Positions 7,576 through 15,174 of a stretch of DNA of 17,394 nucleotides are shown in pieces (the stretch's first letter is position 1; the number at the start of each line of letters is the position of its first letter). Under the pieces are notes generated by a model that saw only the letters and a list, made by a program, of their open reading frames with translations, was not told the origin of the DNA and made no database searches. The position numbers were made by a program, and so were the translations under genes. The stretch is from Pseudomonadota bacterium (GTDB lineage: Bacteria; Pseudomonadota; Alphaproteobacteria; Micropepsales; Micropepsaceae): contig JAKBAU010000038.1 of NCBI GenBank assembly GCA_021808875.1, positions 1 through 17,394 on the forward strand. Direction: 5' to 3'.

Positions 7576-7603
7576 TTAACGCGCGCAAAAAAAGCAGTAA
7601 ACT
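7576..7603 (+). promoter_or_regulatory. Possible promoter of the HU gene
   Basis: TTAACG (7576-7581) and TAAACT (7598-7603) are 16 bases apart, each matching 4/6 of the sigma70 consensus, in the most AT-rich part of the gap (a run of seven A lies between them). They are followed by a leader of about 30 bases with the ribosome site GAAGGA (7626-7631). A weak call made by eye. Confidence 0.3.
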
Positions 7604-7638
7604 CGGCCTCATTGATTGATTCGGGGAAGGACTAACCC

Positions 7639-7986
7639 ATGGCCAAAGCCGCCAAGACTGCAAGCAAAGCTCCTGCCAAGAAGGCCGCCGCCGGCGCCAA
7701 GGCGAAGACGGAGACCATGACGACCCGCCAGCTCGGTGCTCAGCTCGCGGAAAAGCATGAAATGTCGAACAAGGCGGCGAACGCTTTGCTTGACGATATG
7801 GCCGACATCATCACCAAGCAGCTCAAGAAGGGCGTACGAGTTCGTCTCAACGGACTTGGCATCTTGCAGGTTCGCAAGCGCGCAGCCCGTATGGGCCGCA
7901 ATCCCGCCACCGGCGAGCAGATCAAGATCAAAGCCAGCAAGAAAGTCGCGTTCCGGGCGGCCAAGGAACTCAAAGAAGCCGTCTGA
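7639..7986 (+). CDS. HU-family DNA-binding protein with Lys/Ala-rich N-terminal tail
   Basis: HU dimers bend and compact DNA in the nucleoid. The 115-residue product consists of a basic tail (residues 1-26, almost only Ala, Lys, Thr and Ser) and a complete HU fold from about residue 27. The fold shows the helical body (AANALLDDMADIITKQLKKG), VRLNGLGILQVRKRAARMGRN, the beta-arm tip RNPATGE whose Pro intercalates into DNA, and the closing ASKKVAFRAAKELKEAV. Classical HU is about 90 residues; the tail resembles histone-H1-like basic tails and should add non-specific DNA contacts. The start ATG has GAAGGA 7 bases upstream and the gene is monocistronic, flanked by terminators on both sides. Confidence 0.94.
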   Translation: MAKAAKTASKAPAKKAAAGAKAKTETMTTRQLGAQLAEKHEMSNKAANALLDDMADIITKQLKKGVRVRLNGLGILQVRKRAARMGRNPATGEQIKIKASKKVAFRAAKELKEAV

Positions 7987-8004
7987 TCAATTCTGGTTCA
8001 GCTC

Positions 8005-8043
8005 AAGGGCCGGCGGGCGTGGATGCGCCGTGCCGGTCCTTTT
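8005..8043 (+). terminator. Intrinsic terminator of the HU gene
   Basis: AAGGGCCGGC (8005-8014) pairs with GCCGGTCCTT (8032-8041, one G-T wobble), with an inner GGCG/CGCC pairing in the loop, and the run TTTT spans 8040-8043. It starts 18 bases after the HU stop. Confidence 0.8.
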
Positions 8044-8146
8044 GCGTTAAATATATCGAAACCACTCTCCCTCTGCGGCGTTGGCCAAAGGACCGGCCGT
8101 CGGTGCTCCGGCCGGCGTGACCTGCTGGACGGAGGAATGTCTGAAT

Positions 8147-8772
8147 TTGCAGCAAGTAACGGCGCTCATGGCCCGTCTTGTGACCTTTGCGCCGCCCTGG
8201 GCTGGCGCGGTGCTCGTCGGTATCGCGATCCTTATCATGGGCTTTGTGCTGCAGATGGCGATTGTGTGGGGCGCGAGCCACTGGTCAAAGGGCTGGCATC
8301 CGCTGCTGCAGCAGGTGTTTGTCCGCATCCGGGGCCTGGTGCGCTGGGCCGTGCTTTTGTTCGCGGCTGGAACAGCGTTGTCACTTATGCCGCTGTCCAC
8401 TCCAGTTCTTGATGTGGCCCGTCCGCTGCTTCTGGCAAGTTTCATCCTCCTTGTTGGTTATGCGATTTACGTGGGCGCCGACATCGCCATTGTGCGTTAT
8501 ATGGTGTCGTTTCGACCTGACGTTACGGACAACCTGCTGGCGCGCAAGGCGGCGACGCGGCTGCGTGTGCTGAGGCCAATGTGATCCAGCTGCGGGCACT
8601 GATGAGCTCCGCAGACAGTTTCAAATCCTGGGACCTGCGCTGCTCCGTGCGTGAACAACTCATCGCGTTCATCCAGCAGACATCTCCCCAGGTCTTGCCG
8701 CGCACGCGGACCGATCTCACAACCCTGGAGGAGCGTGCCGCCCATGACCCCGTCCCTCTCGGGAGCCGTTGA
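8147..8772 (+). pseudogene. Mechanosensitive channel (MscS family) with internal deletion and frameshift
   Basis: Two adjacent frames are the two ends of one MscS-type channel. The first (TTG 8147, GGAGGA at 8131-8136, stop TGA at 8582-8584) has three membrane segments, around WAGAVLVGIAILIMGFVLQM, WAVLLFAAGTALSLMPL and LLLASFILLVGYAIYVG. It then reads DVTDNLLARKAATRLRVLR, the linker that normally leads into the pore helix. The second frame, open across the junction and ending at 8772, reads VIQLRALMSSADSFKSWDLR then CSVREQLIAFIQQ and LPRTR, the usual C-terminal end of the family. The pore helix and beta-domain between them, normally well over 100 residues, are absent and the frame changes. 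The join lies near 8570-8580. Family knowledge: MscS channels release solutes on osmotic downshock; this copy should not work. Assembly error is the main alternative. Confidence 0.75.
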
Positions 8773-8790
8773 GCGCAACCTCAGACGGCC

Positions 8791-8810
8791 GCCACGGGAA
8801 GGCTCGTGGC
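8791..8810 (+). terminator. Hairpin after the broken channel gene
   Basis: GCCACG (8791-8796) pairs with CGTGGC (8805-8810) around 8 bases, followed by CTTCGTTT. It could have been the terminator of the channel gene. The remainder of 8773-8989 holds no gene I can support. Confidence 0.25.
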
Positions 8811-8989
8811 CTTCGTTTCCGGGCATGGCGAGCGGACGGTGGCCGCACGCGGAACGAAGAGCAGCCCTCCACGCGCATGGGCAGGTTGAGGGCCTTGCGT
8901 CGGCGGTGAAGCGCTCCGATTGAGCAGCAAATGGTTGCCTCGCTGCTTCCGGCATGGCGGAATGCGCGCGCCGGATCGAGGGGGAAGGC

Positions 8990-9454
8990 ATGGTGCTCAG
9001 ATACGCTTTGGCCGTGATGCTGGTTTGGGGCATCGCTGTGTCATCCTGCCGTGCAGGCGAGATCGTGGTCCATGTCGACCATGTCTCGCCCAAGGGCGGG
9101 ATTATTTCAGCGGCGCTGTTTGATCGCGCCGATTATCATGACAACGGCCATCCTCTAGCCTCGCGCAATGTACCGGCCAGGTTTGCGAGCACGACTTTTA
9201 CTTTTAGCCACGTCAAGCCTGGGCTTTATGCCATCAAGATGTTCCAGGACATCAATCGCAATGGTAAGTTTGATACCGATCTACTCGGTCTGCCTCTTGA
9301 GCCTTATGGGTTTTCCAATAATGCGCGGCCACTTCTGAGCGAGCCCGGGTTTGACGCAACCAGATTTCGGGTAGGCCGGGGCAAGACGGTCATCACCATC
9401 CGACTTTCGGGAACCGATGGTATCGAGGTGCGACGCCGGAAGCGGGCCAGTTGA
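8990..9454 (+). CDS. Exported DUF2141-like protein
   Basis: Start ATG 8990 is chosen over an in-frame ATG at 8954 because GGGGGAAGG lies just upstream and because it opens a clean signal peptide: MVLRYALAVMLVWGIAVSSC then RA, with cleavage likely after SCRA. The mature protein of about 132 residues has a beta-sandwich look (EIVVHVDHV, ISAALFDRADY, FASTTFTFSHVKPGLYAIKM). Its diagnostic stretch is FQDINRNGKFDTDLLGLPLE followed by PYGFSNNARP, which contains a calcium-loop-like DxNxNGxxD. This pattern is that of the DUF2141 family, whose function is unknown. A VSSC lipobox-like sequence makes a lipoprotein form possible but less likely. It is a single gene, convergent with the sulfotransferase at 9539-10417. 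Confidence 0.82.
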   Translation: MVLRYALAVMLVWGIAVSSCRAGEIVVHVDHVSPKGGIISAALFDRADYHDNGHPLASRNVPARFASTTFTFSHVKPGLYAIKMFQDINRNGKFDTDLLGLPLEPYGFSNNARPLLSEPGFDATRFRVGRGKTVITIRLSGTDGIEVRRRKRAS

Positions 9455-9506
9455 AGTTTTTGCAGTGTTGCCGGGAAAGGCGTGGCGCTCAGGTCGGCAA
9501 AATTGA

Positions 9507-9524
9507 TGTCCGCTACATCGGACA
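9507..9524. terminator. Small hairpin between two convergent genes
   Basis: TGTCCG (9507-9512) and CGGACA (9519-9524) form a 6-bp stem with a 6-base loop in the 84-bp gap between the DUF2141-like gene and the convergent sulfotransferase. No T run is present on either strand. It may act in both directions but is weak. Confidence 0.27.
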
Positions 9525-9538
9525 ATGCCAGATCAGGA

Positions 9539-10417
9539 TCACGAGGCTGCGATCCGCTTTAGCCGAACTTGCTTCTGCTGGGCCACCGATGGCGATGCCT
9601 CCACAAGGGTTGGCGGATAATAGCCAAGACGCAGCGCGACGGGGCCGCAGATCTGGGATATCCGCTCCATGTTGTCGCGCCCGAAGAAGCCTTCCCAGTC
9701 GCCTGTGGGTGTGCCGCGGCGCTGGAATGGATGATCAAGCAACCTCGTCACGTCATGCCAGGCGCTGAGATTGAATGTGTGTGCCAGCCACAGGATGGTT
9801 CCCCGTTTGTCGGCGCAAAACCGGTCATAGCGCACCAGTGTCAGCCGGTGGCGTTCGCGTTCATAGAACTCGGTGGCGGCAAGCCAGCGCCGAGCCAGGG
9901 TTTCGATGTAATGGCCCTTGGGCAGGCCTATGTCCTCGCCCGAGAGAATAGACTTCCAGGTTCGATTGATCTTGAGCGTACCGATATCGAGGCTTGGCAG
10001 ATGTCCGGGCAATTCTAGTCGGTCGAGAATGCTGCGAATATTATCCAAGGGATCGCGGATGATGAAGACGGCGCGCTTGAGCTCGAAGTGGTCCATCAGG
10101 GGCGCGCCGACAAAGGTCAGGCTTCCATCCTTGATGATGGGGGCAGAAAAGCTGAAGGCATTGCGGCGAATGAAGGTCGGAAGGCTGACTTTGCCCTTCA
10201 TAAGCTGGGAAAAATAGGGTGCCTTGGTGCCAGTCAGATCGAGGGTTGCGCGGAGCCCGGTTGCCGCTGCGAGCAGGCCCGCGATGGCAGTGCCCCCCGA
10301 TTTCTGGTTGCCAAACAAAATCAGAGGCGTGGGGCACGGCTGGGAGAATCTGGCACGCAGACGCTCCAAGAAGATGGCTTTGGACGGTAATCTCGGTTTT
10401 TCTGTCGTGTCCGTCAT
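9539..10417 (-). CDS. PAPS-dependent sulfotransferase family protein
   Basis: The 292-residue product has both cofactor motifs of sulfotransferases. Near the N-terminus, LILFGNQKSGGTAIAGLL carries the 5'-phosphosulfate loop with Lys39-Ser40-Gly41. VFIIRDPLDNIRSILDRL carries the 3'-phosphate site with Arg121 and Ser129. Family knowledge: such enzymes move a sulfuryl group from PAPS to a hydroxyl or amine of a carbohydrate, lipid or protein. No signal peptide or membrane segment is seen, so it should be cytosolic. It is transcribed divergently from the GT4 glycosyltransferase, 136 bases away, and a second sulfotransferase lies 2.6 kb further on. A glycan or glycolipid acceptor is therefore a reasonable inference. 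The start ATG at 10417 has a G-rich run just upstream on the minus strand. Substrate unknown. Confidence 0.85.
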   Translation of the reverse strand: MTDTTEKPRLPSKAIFLERLRARFSQPCPTPLILFGNQKSGGTAIAGLLAAATGLRATLDLTGTKAPYFSQLMKGKVSLPTFIRRNAFSFSAPIIKDGSLTFVGAPLMDHFELKRAVFIIRDPLDNIRSILDRLELPGHLPSLDIGTLKINRTWKSILSGEDIGLPKGHYIETLARRWLAATEFYERERHRLTLVRYDRFCADKRGTILWLAHTFNLSAWHDVTRLLDHPFQRRGTPTGDWEGFFGRDNMERISQICGPVALRLGYYPPTLVEASPSVAQQKQVRLKRIAAS

Positions 10418-10428
10418 GTCCCCCCATC

Positions 10429-10448
10429 GCGGCTATTGCTACAGCCGC
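10429..10448. promoter_or_regulatory. Inverted repeat in the divergent sulfotransferase/glycosyltransferase region
   Basis: GCGGCT (10429-10434) and AGCCGC (10443-10448) form a 6-bp dyad with an 8-base spacer, beginning 12 bases upstream of the sulfotransferase start. It could be an operator or a leader hairpin for the minus-strand gene. The 136-bp region is locally AT-rich (10450-10540), as expected for two promoters, but no convincing hexamer pair was found. Confidence 0.3.
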
Positions 10449-10553
10449 AATCCTTAAGCAAGGTAATCGCCAAAAATTGGGGCGATTGAAAGAAGTAGCC
10501 TGTATCGAAATGTCGTTTGCGGCTTTTACGTTCCCGACCTTGGGGTCTCTTTA

Positions 10554-11639
10554 ATGTGTCTTGCAGATGAGGCGCCTCCGATCAAGGTCCTCCAGGTCAT
10601 GTCTGGCGCGGGTGTTGGTGGTATCGAAACCTTTTTCTTTGACGCGGTTGAAGCGCTGCACCTGGCCGGCCTCCGCCAGCATGTTGCAATTCGGCCCAAT
10701 GTCCCTTCCCGGCAGATCGCGCGACTGAAGGAGCTCGGTATCGGCGTGACGACGGCCGGATTCCGGCCACTCTGGCCGTGGCCGACGCATCGGGCTCTGG
10801 AACGCGTGCATCGGAGCTTTTGTCCGCAGATCGCCCAGTACTGGACCGGACGCGCCGGGCATTTTGCGCGCCGGCAGACCGGCTGCGCCAATATCGGTTG
10901 GTTTGGTGGCTATCGCCAGATGACGGATTTTCGCGCCTGCGATGACTTCATCGCGATCACACCGGATTTGGAGCGACATTTGCGTGATGGCGGAGTTGAC
11001 GAGAGTCACATCGCCCGTGTCCACACGTTTTCCACGCTCCAGGAGGGCCCTGTTTCGCCCGTCAGCCGTGCCCGCTTCGATACGCCTGATGATGTTGCCT
11101 TGCTGCTCGTGCTGGCGCGCCTTCATCCCAAGAAGGGCATTGACACCCTGCTCTACGCGCTGAAGGAGGTTGAAGGAGCCTTTTTGTGGATCGCTGGGGA
11201 AGGCCCCAATCGAAAGGAGTATGAGGAGCTTGCGCACACGCTCGGGCTTGATGCACGGGTACGTTTTCTGGGTTGGCAGGAAGACAGGGCGGGCCTTCTC
11301 TCAGCCTGCAATATCTGCGTCATGCCTTCGCGCTTCGAACCGTTTGGCACGGTGATGGCGGAAGCCTGGTCGGCGCGCCGGCCACTCATTGTGGCGGCGG
11401 CCCAAGGACCGCGTGCCTTCGTGCGCGATGGCGAGAACGGTCTGATGGTACCCATCGATAATCCGGCAGCCCTGGCCGCAGCGATAAGACTTATTCTGAA
11501 TGCGCCGGACCTAGCAGAGCGCCTCGTGGAGGGCGGTACGCGCAGCTTTGAAAACGCGTTCACGGCCAAGGCTTATGTGCGTGGCACCTTTGCCCTCTAT
11601 CGCCGTGTCCTGGCACGCACCCAAAGTACCGGGGCCTGA
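10554..11639 (+). CDS. Glycosyltransferase family 4 (GT-B fold)
   Basis: The 361-residue product has the two-lobed GT-B pattern. The N-terminal acceptor lobe opens with KVLQVMSGAGVGGIETFFFD, a glycine-rich loop typical of GT4 enzymes. The C-terminal donor lobe contains LLLVLARLHPKKGIDTLLYA, WIAGEGPNRKEYEELAHTL, RVRFLGWQED and SRFEPFGTVMAEAW, the last holding the EX7E motif with Glu262 and Glu270. AFVRDGENGLMVPIDNP then closes the nucleotide-sugar site. It should transfer a sugar from an NDP-sugar to a lipid or glycan acceptor at the cytosolic face of the membrane. Its stop overlaps the start of the MFS gene (TGATG at 11637-11641), so the two are translationally coupled. Donor and acceptor cannot be read from sequence. 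Confidence 0.92.
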   Translation: MCLADEAPPIKVLQVMSGAGVGGIETFFFDAVEALHLAGLRQHVAIRPNVPSRQIARLKELGIGVTTAGFRPLWPWPTHRALERVHRSFCPQIAQYWTGRAGHFARRQTGCANIGWFGGYRQMTDFRACDDFIAITPDLERHLRDGGVDESHIARVHTFSTLQEGPVSPVSRARFDTPDDVALLLVLARLHPKKGIDTLLYALKEVEGAFLWIAGEGPNRKEYEELAHTLGLDARVRFLGWQEDRAGLLSACNICVMPSRFEPFGTVMAEAWSARRPLIVAAAQGPRAFVRDGENGLMVPIDNPAALAAAIRLILNAPDLAERLVEGGTRSFENAFTAKAYVRGTFALYRRVLARTQSTGA

Positions 11640-12916
11640 TGGCAAAGGATGACGCAGCGCCGTCACCAGGATCCGCGCCTTGGCGCGGGGCGGACCCCTT
11701 TGTGTATCGCGACAGGGATTTTTACGTCTTCCTGGGGGTTCGCTTTCTTTCGGCGGCGGCGGCACAGATCCTCTCGGTTGCGGTGGGCTGGCAGATCTAT
11801 GCCATCGCCCGTACTCCGCTTGCGCTTGGCCTCGTCGGTCTCAGCCAGTTCATACCGATGTTTCTTCTGACCCTGCCCGCCGGCGACATCGTTGATCGCA
11901 GGGACCAACGCCACATCTATGCGCTCAGTCTGGCTGTGAGTGCCGGCTGTGCGATTTTGTTCGTGCTGCTCAGTGACATGAAGATCGCCCGCACCGAGCC
12001 CTTCTATCTGGTCCTCGTCCTGCTGGGCGCCGGTCGCGGATTTGCAGGTCCCGCCGGCTCCTCGCTGCTACCTTTTCTGGTACCGTTCGAGCGCCTTCCC
12101 AAAGCCATTGGCTGGAGCTCATCGGTGTTCCAGACCGCCGTGATTGCCGGACCCGCCCTTGGTGGCATTCTCTATGTCGTGGGTCCGGTCGCGGCCTATG
12201 GCACCTGTGTACTCTGTTTCAGCGCCGCGGCCTTGGGGGTTACAAGCCTTGGCGGCCGGCGCCGGTCAACCCAGCACAATCGCCAAATCAGCGCCTATGA
12301 GCGGGTCACAGAAGGGGTACGCTTTGTCCGCTCACGACCGGTCGTTCTGGGTGCGATATCCCTCGACCTCTTTGCGGTCCTGTTGGGAGGTGCTGTTGCG
12401 CTGCTACCGGCCTATGCGCGTGATATCCTGCATGTCGGTCCCCTTGGACTTGGCATGCTGCGCAGCGCCCCGGCTCTTGGCGCGGCGCTGATGGCCATCG
12501 GTTTTGGTCGCTGGCCGCTGCAGCGACTTGCCGGCAAGGCAATGTTTGCCGCGGTTGCAGTGTTTGGCCTCGCGACCATTCTCTTTGGGCTGTCGACCAG
12601 CTTTTATCTTTCTCTTGCTGCGCTCTTTGTGCTCGGCGGCGCCGATATGGTGAGTGTCTTTATCCGCACCTCCCTGATCCAGATGGCAACGCCCGATGCC
12701 ATGCGTGGTCGCGTCAGCGCCGTCAACATGCTGTTCATCGGTGCCTCAAACGAACTCGGTGAATTCGAGTCCGGGCTCACGGCCAGCTGGTGGGGCACTG
12801 TACCTGCTGTGGTTGTCGGCGGTGTGGGGACGCTTGTGGTCGCAGCGCTCTGGATGTGGGGCTTCCCCAAGCTGCGTCAGGTGGACCGCCTGAGCGAGGT
12901 CGTGCCGAAGGACTAG
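11639..12916 (+). CDS. MFS transporter, probable exporter (EntS/DHA3-like)
   Basis: The 425-residue membrane protein has about 12 hydrophobic segments. A motif-A-like loop, LPAGDIVDRRDQRHIYAL, lies between TM2 and TM3. The PAGSSLLPFLVPFERLPKAIG stretch and the late RTSLIQMATPDAMRGRVSAV block are typical of the MFS branch that holds enterobactin and macrolide exporters. The ATG start overlaps the glycosyltransferase stop, which argues for a shared role, for example exporting or flipping the product made there. No substrate can be assigned. It could instead be an unrelated drug exporter sharing an operon by chance. Confidence 0.9.
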   Translation: MAKDDAAPSPGSAPWRGADPFVYRDRDFYVFLGVRFLSAAAAQILSVAVGWQIYAIARTPLALGLVGLSQFIPMFLLTLPAGDIVDRRDQRHIYALSLAVSAGCAILFVLLSDMKIARTEPFYLVLVLLGAGRGFAGPAGSSLLPFLVPFERLPKAIGWSSSVFQTAVIAGPALGGILYVVGPVAAYGTCVLCFSAAALGVTSLGGRRRSTQHNRQISAYERVTEGVRFVRSRPVVLGAISLDLFAVLLGGAVALLPAYARDILHVGPLGLGMLRSAPALGAALMAIGFGRWPLQRLAGKAMFAAVAVFGLATILFGLSTSFYLSLAALFVLGGADMVSVFIRTSLIQMATPDAMRGRVSAVNMLFIGASNELGEFESGLTASWWGTVPAVVVGGVGTLVVAALWMWGFPKLRQVDRLSEVVPKD

Positions 12917-13056
12917 CCCCTTGGCTCCCTGGTATGGGCCGTGCGAATTGCAGAACTCAGGGATCAAGGCCGGGGGCCTGTGGGCGTATGTTGCGGAGTT
13001 GCCTGCGCCAGGGGACTGGGTCACAGTGGATCGGCAGTTCACGGAGGATGGTGCGG

Positions 13057-13665
13057 GTGGAGGTTATTGGCGCGGGGTTCGGACGTACGGGGACATTGTC
13101 GCTGCGCACAGCACTCGAAACATTGGGATATGCCCCCTGCTATCACATGCTCGAAGTATTTCAGCAGCCGCAGCATTCGGAGATCTGGCTGCAGGCGCTG
13201 CTCGGGGAGCCGCCGGCATGGAACCAGTTTCTTGCCGGTTACCGTGCCGGTGTGGACTGGCCGGTCTGCCATTTCTGGCGCGAATTGGCGCAGCAATTTC
13301 CCCACGCCAAGCTGATTTTGACCCGGAGGAACAGCGAGGCCTGGTACGCGAGCATCTCCCAGACCATTTTCGAAGGCATCCTCCATTCCGGGCCGGCTGA
13401 GGGCGCACGTGGCTTGCAGCAGCGCATGGCGCGCGTGCTCCTTGCGAAGGTGTTCGACGACCGCTTCGACAAGGACCATGTCATTGCGGTCTACGAGGCC
13501 CATAACCGCGCCGTGGCGGCTGCTCTCGGGCCGGACCGCCTCCTGACCTATGATGTTGCCGAAGGCTGGGAACCACTGTGCCACTTCTTGCGCTGTGCGG
13601 TGCCCGCGGAACCGTTTCCGCGGACCAACAGCACTGCCGATTTCCGAGCACGCATTGGGCTTTAG
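13057..13665 (+). CDS. Sulfotransferase family protein, second and unrelated type
   Basis: I choose GTG 13057 because GGAGG at 13043-13047 sits 9 bases before it and because the product then opens MEVIGAGFGRTGTLSLRTAL, the usual start of this family; longer starts (ATG 13048 or the frame back to 12790) fit the ribosome site or family less well. The 202-residue protein has the phosphosulfate loop GFGRTGT at 7-13, YHMLEV at 29-34, and KLILTRRNSEAWYASI at 85-100, where Arg90/91 and Ser99 form the 3'-phosphate site. It shows little resemblance to the sulfotransferase at 9539-10417 beyond these motifs. It lies 140 bases after the MFS gene on the same strand, and 63 bases before the CoA-transferase genes. 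Acceptor unknown. The 140-bp gap upstream shows no clear promoter or terminator. Confidence 0.85.
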   Translation: MEVIGAGFGRTGTLSLRTALETLGYAPCYHMLEVFQQPQHSEIWLQALLGEPPAWNQFLAGYRAGVDWPVCHFWRELAQQFPHAKLILTRRNSEAWYASISQTIFEGILHSGPAEGARGLQQRMARVLLAKVFDDRFDKDHVIAVYEAHNRAVAAALGPDRLLTYDVAEGWEPLCHFLRCAVPAEPFPRTNSTADFRARIGL

Positions 13666-13728
13666 CCTGGCCTTGCGCTCGCCTTCCTGATTGCGATAAG
13701 CCTGCACCAGACGCGTCGGAACATGCTC

Positions 13729-14424
13729 ATGCAAAAAGTCTATATAGACGCAAAATCGGCGCTCGAAGGTCTTTTGTTCGATGGCATGACTGTCATGTCG
13801 GGCGGTTTCGGACTTTGCGGCATACCGGAAAAACTCATCGCCGCGTTGCGTGACAGCAAGGTCAAGGACCTGACTGTCATTTCCAACAATGCCGGTGTGG
13901 ACGATTTTGGCCTTGGCCTTCTGCTGGCCACCCGACAGATCAAGAAAATGATCAGCTCATATGTGGGTGAGAACGCAACCTTTGAGCGTCAGTATTTGTC
14001 GGGTGAGCTTGAACTCGAATTCAATCCGCAGGGCACGCTGGCCGAACGCATTCGTGCAGGCGGTGCCGGTATCCCGGGGTTTTATACCAAAACCGGTGTC
14101 GGTACGCTGATCGCAGACGGAAAGGAACTCAAGGTCTTTGATGGCGAAACCTATGTTCTGGAACGTGGGCTGAGAGCCGACCTCGCAATCGTCAAGGCCT
14201 GGAAGGGTGACGAGGAGGGCAACCTCGTCTATCGCAAGACTGCGCGCAATTTCAATCCGATGATGGCCACCGCCGGAAAGGTAACGGTGGCTGAGGTCGA
14301 GCAGCTGGTGCCGGTTGGTACACTCGATCCTGATCACATCCATACGCCAGGGATTTTTGTGCAGCGCATTTTGGCAGGGCGTGATTACGAGAAGCGCATC
14401 GAGAAGCGCACAACGCGCGCTTGA
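13729..14424 (+). CDS. scoA: 3-oxoacid CoA-transferase subunit A
   Basis: Together with the next gene this forms the enzyme that moves CoA from succinyl-CoA to acetoacetate or a related 3-oxoacid, feeding ketone bodies into the TCA cycle. The product (231 residues) opens [15 protein letters not shown] and carries the CoA-binding glycine motif [69 protein letters not shown], and VVAD-like strands up to [16 protein letters not shown] follow, as in full-length A subunits. ATG 13729 is preferred over 13723 because CGGA at 13717-13720 is 8 bases from it. The stop lies 31 bases before subunit B. PcaI (3-oxoadipate) or AtoD are alternatives; no aromatic-degradation genes are present here. Confidence 0.93.
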   Translation: MQKVYIDAKSALEGLLFDGMTVMSGGFGLCGIPEKLIAALRDSKVKDLTVISNNAGVDDFGLGLLLATRQIKKMISSYVGENATFERQYLSGELELEFNPQGTLAERIRAGGAGIPGFYTKTGVGTLIADGKELKVFDGETYVLERGLRADLAIVKAWKGDEEGNLVYRKTARNFNPMMATAGKVTVAEVEQLVPVGTLDPDHIHTPGIFVQRILAGRDYEKRIEKRTTRA

Positions 14425-14455
14425 GGCCCCTTTGGGGTCATTCAGGAGATCAGGT

Positions 14456-15085
14456 ATGGCCTGGACCAGAGACGATATGGCCAAACGCGCGGCTCAGGAA
14501 TTGCGCGACGGCTTCTATGTCAATCTCGGCATTGGGATTCCGACGCTCGTCGCGAACTACATTCCCGCGGGCATGCATGTGACGCTGCAGAGCGAAAATG
14601 GCATGCTGGGCATGGGGCCATTCCCGCACGAAGACGAAATCGATGCTGATCTCATCAACGCCGGCAAGCAGACGGTTACCGCACTGCCGCAAACCTCGTT
14701 CTTCTCGTCTGCTGAAAGCTTCGCGATGATTCGCGGTGGACACATTGATCTGTCCATTCTGGGTGCCATGGAAGTCAGCGAGACCGGCGATCTTGCCAAC
14801 TGGATGGTCCCCGGAAAGCTCGTAAAGGGCATGGGCGGGGCAATGGATCTGGTGGCAGGGGTCAAGCGTTGCGTCGTGACCATGGACCATACCGACAAAG
14901 CCGGTAACACCAAGCTGCTGCGACGCTGCACATTGCCGCTGACGGGGGTTCATTGCGTACAGCGCATCATCACCAATCTTGCCGTCTTCGATGTCGTCGC
15001 CGGCGGGCTGAAACTCGTCGAACTGGCGCCCGGCATTGCGCTCGACGAGCTACGCAGCAAGACTGAGGCCACACTGGTGGACTGA
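14456..15085 (+). CDS. scoB: 3-oxoacid CoA-transferase subunit B
   Basis: This is the catalytic partner of the preceding subunit. ATG 14456 has AGGAG at 14444-14448, 7 bases upstream; the open frame back to 14315 is only an overlap with subunit A. The 209-residue product reads [20 protein letters not shown] then [13 protein letters not shown]. Glu47 in [11 protein letters not shown] is the family's catalytic glutamate, which forms the glutamyl-CoA thioester. The blocks [40 protein letters not shown] and [11 protein letters not shown] complete the match. One small difference is Gln in LPQTSFF where Gly is common. A short CCCC-TTT-GGGG repeat sits in the intersubunit gap. An MFS transporter starts 89 bases downstream. 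Confidence 0.94.
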   Translation: MAWTRDDMAKRAAQELRDGFYVNLGIGIPTLVANYIPAGMHVTLQSENGMLGMGPFPHEDEIDADLINAGKQTVTALPQTSFFSSAESFAMIRGGHIDLSILGAMEVSETGDLANWMVPGKLVKGMGGAMDLVAGVKRCVVTMDHTDKAGNTKLLRRCTLPLTGVHCVQRIITNLAVFDVVAGGLKLVELAPGIALDELRSKTEATLVD

Positions 15086-15118
15086 GCTGCTGCGCGGTAA
15101 TTTTGGTCCCCTGCCATT

Positions 15119-15154
15119 GCGCCATAAGGGCGCGCCCCCTAGCCTTTGCGGGGG
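15119..15154 (+). other. Two small GC hairpins before the carboxylate transporter gene
   Basis: GCGCC (15119-15123) pairs with GGCGC (15129-15133), and CCCCC (15135-15139) pairs with GGGGG (15150-15154). They lie in the 89-bp gap after scoB and directly ahead of the transporter ribosome site (AGGTGG, 15160-15165). They could lower read-through or tune translation of the transporter, but short GC stems arise easily by chance here. Confidence 0.25.
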
Positions 15155-15174
15155 ATATCAGGTGGCGGGCAACC

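Noticed and set aside
8023..8412. 129-residue plus-strand frame starting in the HU terminator
   Set aside because: Its start lies within the HU terminator hairpin and its sequence is a frame-shifted reading of the MscS membrane segments.
8954..8989. Upstream in-frame ATG for the DUF2141-like gene
   Set aside because: It would put twelve charged residues ahead of the signal peptide and lacks a good ribosome site; ATG 8990 fits better.
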